DNA from: Anaerolineales bacterium
Lineage (GTDB): Bacteria > Chloroflexota > Anaerolineae > Promineifilales > Promineifilaceae
DNA length: 14,190 bases
Assembly: GCA_020432595.1 (NCBI GenBank)
Contig: JAGQGA010000069.1
Span: forward strand, 1-14,190
Direction of reading: 5' to 3'
The position numbers and the translations under genes are program-made. The notes under the pieces were generated by a model that was not told the origin of the DNA, searched no databases, and saw only the letters and a list, made by a program, of their open reading frames with translations. Of the stretch, positions 13,842-14,190 are shown piece after piece (within the stretch, counting starts at the first letter, position 1; every line of letters begins with the position of its first letter).

Positions 13842-14190
13842 ATGATTCACAACCGAATAGAAATCTGGCGGCTTCTTGCGCTATGTTTACTGTTAACAGC
13901 CTGTAGCCAGACCAACAAACGGCGTGTAGACCTTATCAGCGAAAATCCAACCCACACGCCCGCCCCAACTGTAACCCAAACGGCCGTTTCCCCAACCCCA
14001 GTGGTGGAAGAAAGAGAAACGGCCGTTTCGCCCCATCAGGAGACAGACAGCATGATCATCACCACCAGCGACGGCCGCTCCGTAGAACTCTTCACCCGCG
14101 ACGACCGTTCCGACCAATTTAAAAGCCTCACCAACCGCTGGGGCACCGACTGGACACGCCACACCATTGCCTATGACGAACTCTTGTCCG
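13842..14190 (+). CDS. Lipoprotein, partial (runs off window end), function unknown
   Basis: Open frame of 116 codons, without a stop before the window end. It begins MIHNRIEIW, then hydrophobic RLLALCLLL, then lipobox LTAC with Cys21 as the likely lipidated residue. Residues about 36-70 form a Pro/Thr/Val/Glu linker containing two exact AACGGCCGTT copies read as TAVSP (13979-13988 and 14018-14027). The visible mature part (MIITTSDGRSVELFTRDD, later NRWGTDWTRHTIAYDELL) is not a family I recognise. The strong ribosome binding site and lipobox make the gene call firm although it is incomplete. It is separated from the preceding operon by 216 bases with a candidate terminator, so it probably starts a new transcription unit. 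Confidence 0.8.
   Translation, partial: MIHNRIEIWRLLALCLLLTACSQTNKRRVDLISENPTHTPAPTVTQTAVSPTPVVEERETAVSPHQETDSMIITTSDGRSVELFTRDDRSDQFKSLTNRWGTDWTRHTIAYDELLS

Larger units (their letters stand above)
2842..14027. repeat. Highly iterated palindrome AACGGCCGTT, 20 exact copies
   Basis: Exact copies start at 2842, 3493, 3715, 4213, 4801, 6027, 6735, 6898, 7225, 7438, 8525, 8578, 8854, 10340, 11945, 12971, 13160, 13571, 13979 and 14018 (10 bases each). Several extend to GAAACGGCCGTTTC or longer palindromes, for example at 7438, 11945 and 13571. Near-matches occur near 1985 and 6156. The copies at 2842 and 4801 are outside genes; the other 18 are in coding sequence on either strand. With about 50% GC, chance predicts roughly 0.01 copy in this length. 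The pattern resembles HIP1 of cyanobacteria in kind, though the sequence differs. Function unknown. Confidence 0.9.

Overview
The window looks like chromosomal DNA of a Chloroflexota bacterium, probably an Anaerolineae/Caldilineae-type lineage. This is inferred from family style, not from a marker gene. The clues are a lipoprotein with a long Val/Glu/Lys linker of the 'EKEVTRIVEIEVTKVVE' kind, very large multidomain exported proteins, a C-terminal YLPLI tail, and two STAND-like ATPases fused to an OmpR-type winged helix. No rRNA, tRNA, CRISPR array, transposase or phage gene is visible.

Layout. 1-1010 (+) is a CaCA-family Na+/Ca2+ antiporter. 1130-2494 (-) is a STAND-like ATPase with a C-terminal winged helix. 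2495-3132 has no long gene, but on the minus strand it holds two very short single-membrane-span ORFs (34 and 39 codons) followed by a strong stem-loop. 3133-4701 (-) is a membrane-anchored protein with an alpha-barrel, glycoside-hydrolase-like region. It is divergent from 4843-6363 (+), a membrane-anchored APH-type kinase. The kinase stop codon directly abuts the stop codon of 6364-7632 (-), a second ATPase/winged-helix protein whose P-loop lysine is lost. From 7740 three plus-strand genes form a tight operon: a lipoprotein with a LamG-like domain, an HD-domain protein, and a 1513-residue exported protein. The large protein has propeller-like repeats with Asp-rich loops, an alpha-barrel domain, a right-handed beta-helix and a C-terminal DUF11-like domain. 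A new lipoprotein gene begins at 13842 and runs off the window.

The strongest unexplained signal is the perfect palindrome AACGGCCGTT. I count 20 exact copies in 14.2 kb, where about 0.01 would be expected by chance. Eighteen lie inside genes, and 17 of those are read in the same frame, as Thr-Ala-Val. It behaves like a highly iterated palindrome comparable in style to HIP1 of cyanobacteria.

How the genes may work together is inference. The alpha-barrel region recurs in the 3133-4701 protein and in the middle of the 1513-residue protein, and the two ATPase/winged-helix proteins flank the divergent barrel/kinase pair. This suggests one envelope or polysaccharide-related locus with its own regulators. 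Starts were moved downstream wherever a clear Shine-Dalgarno sequence showed that the longest frame was too long.
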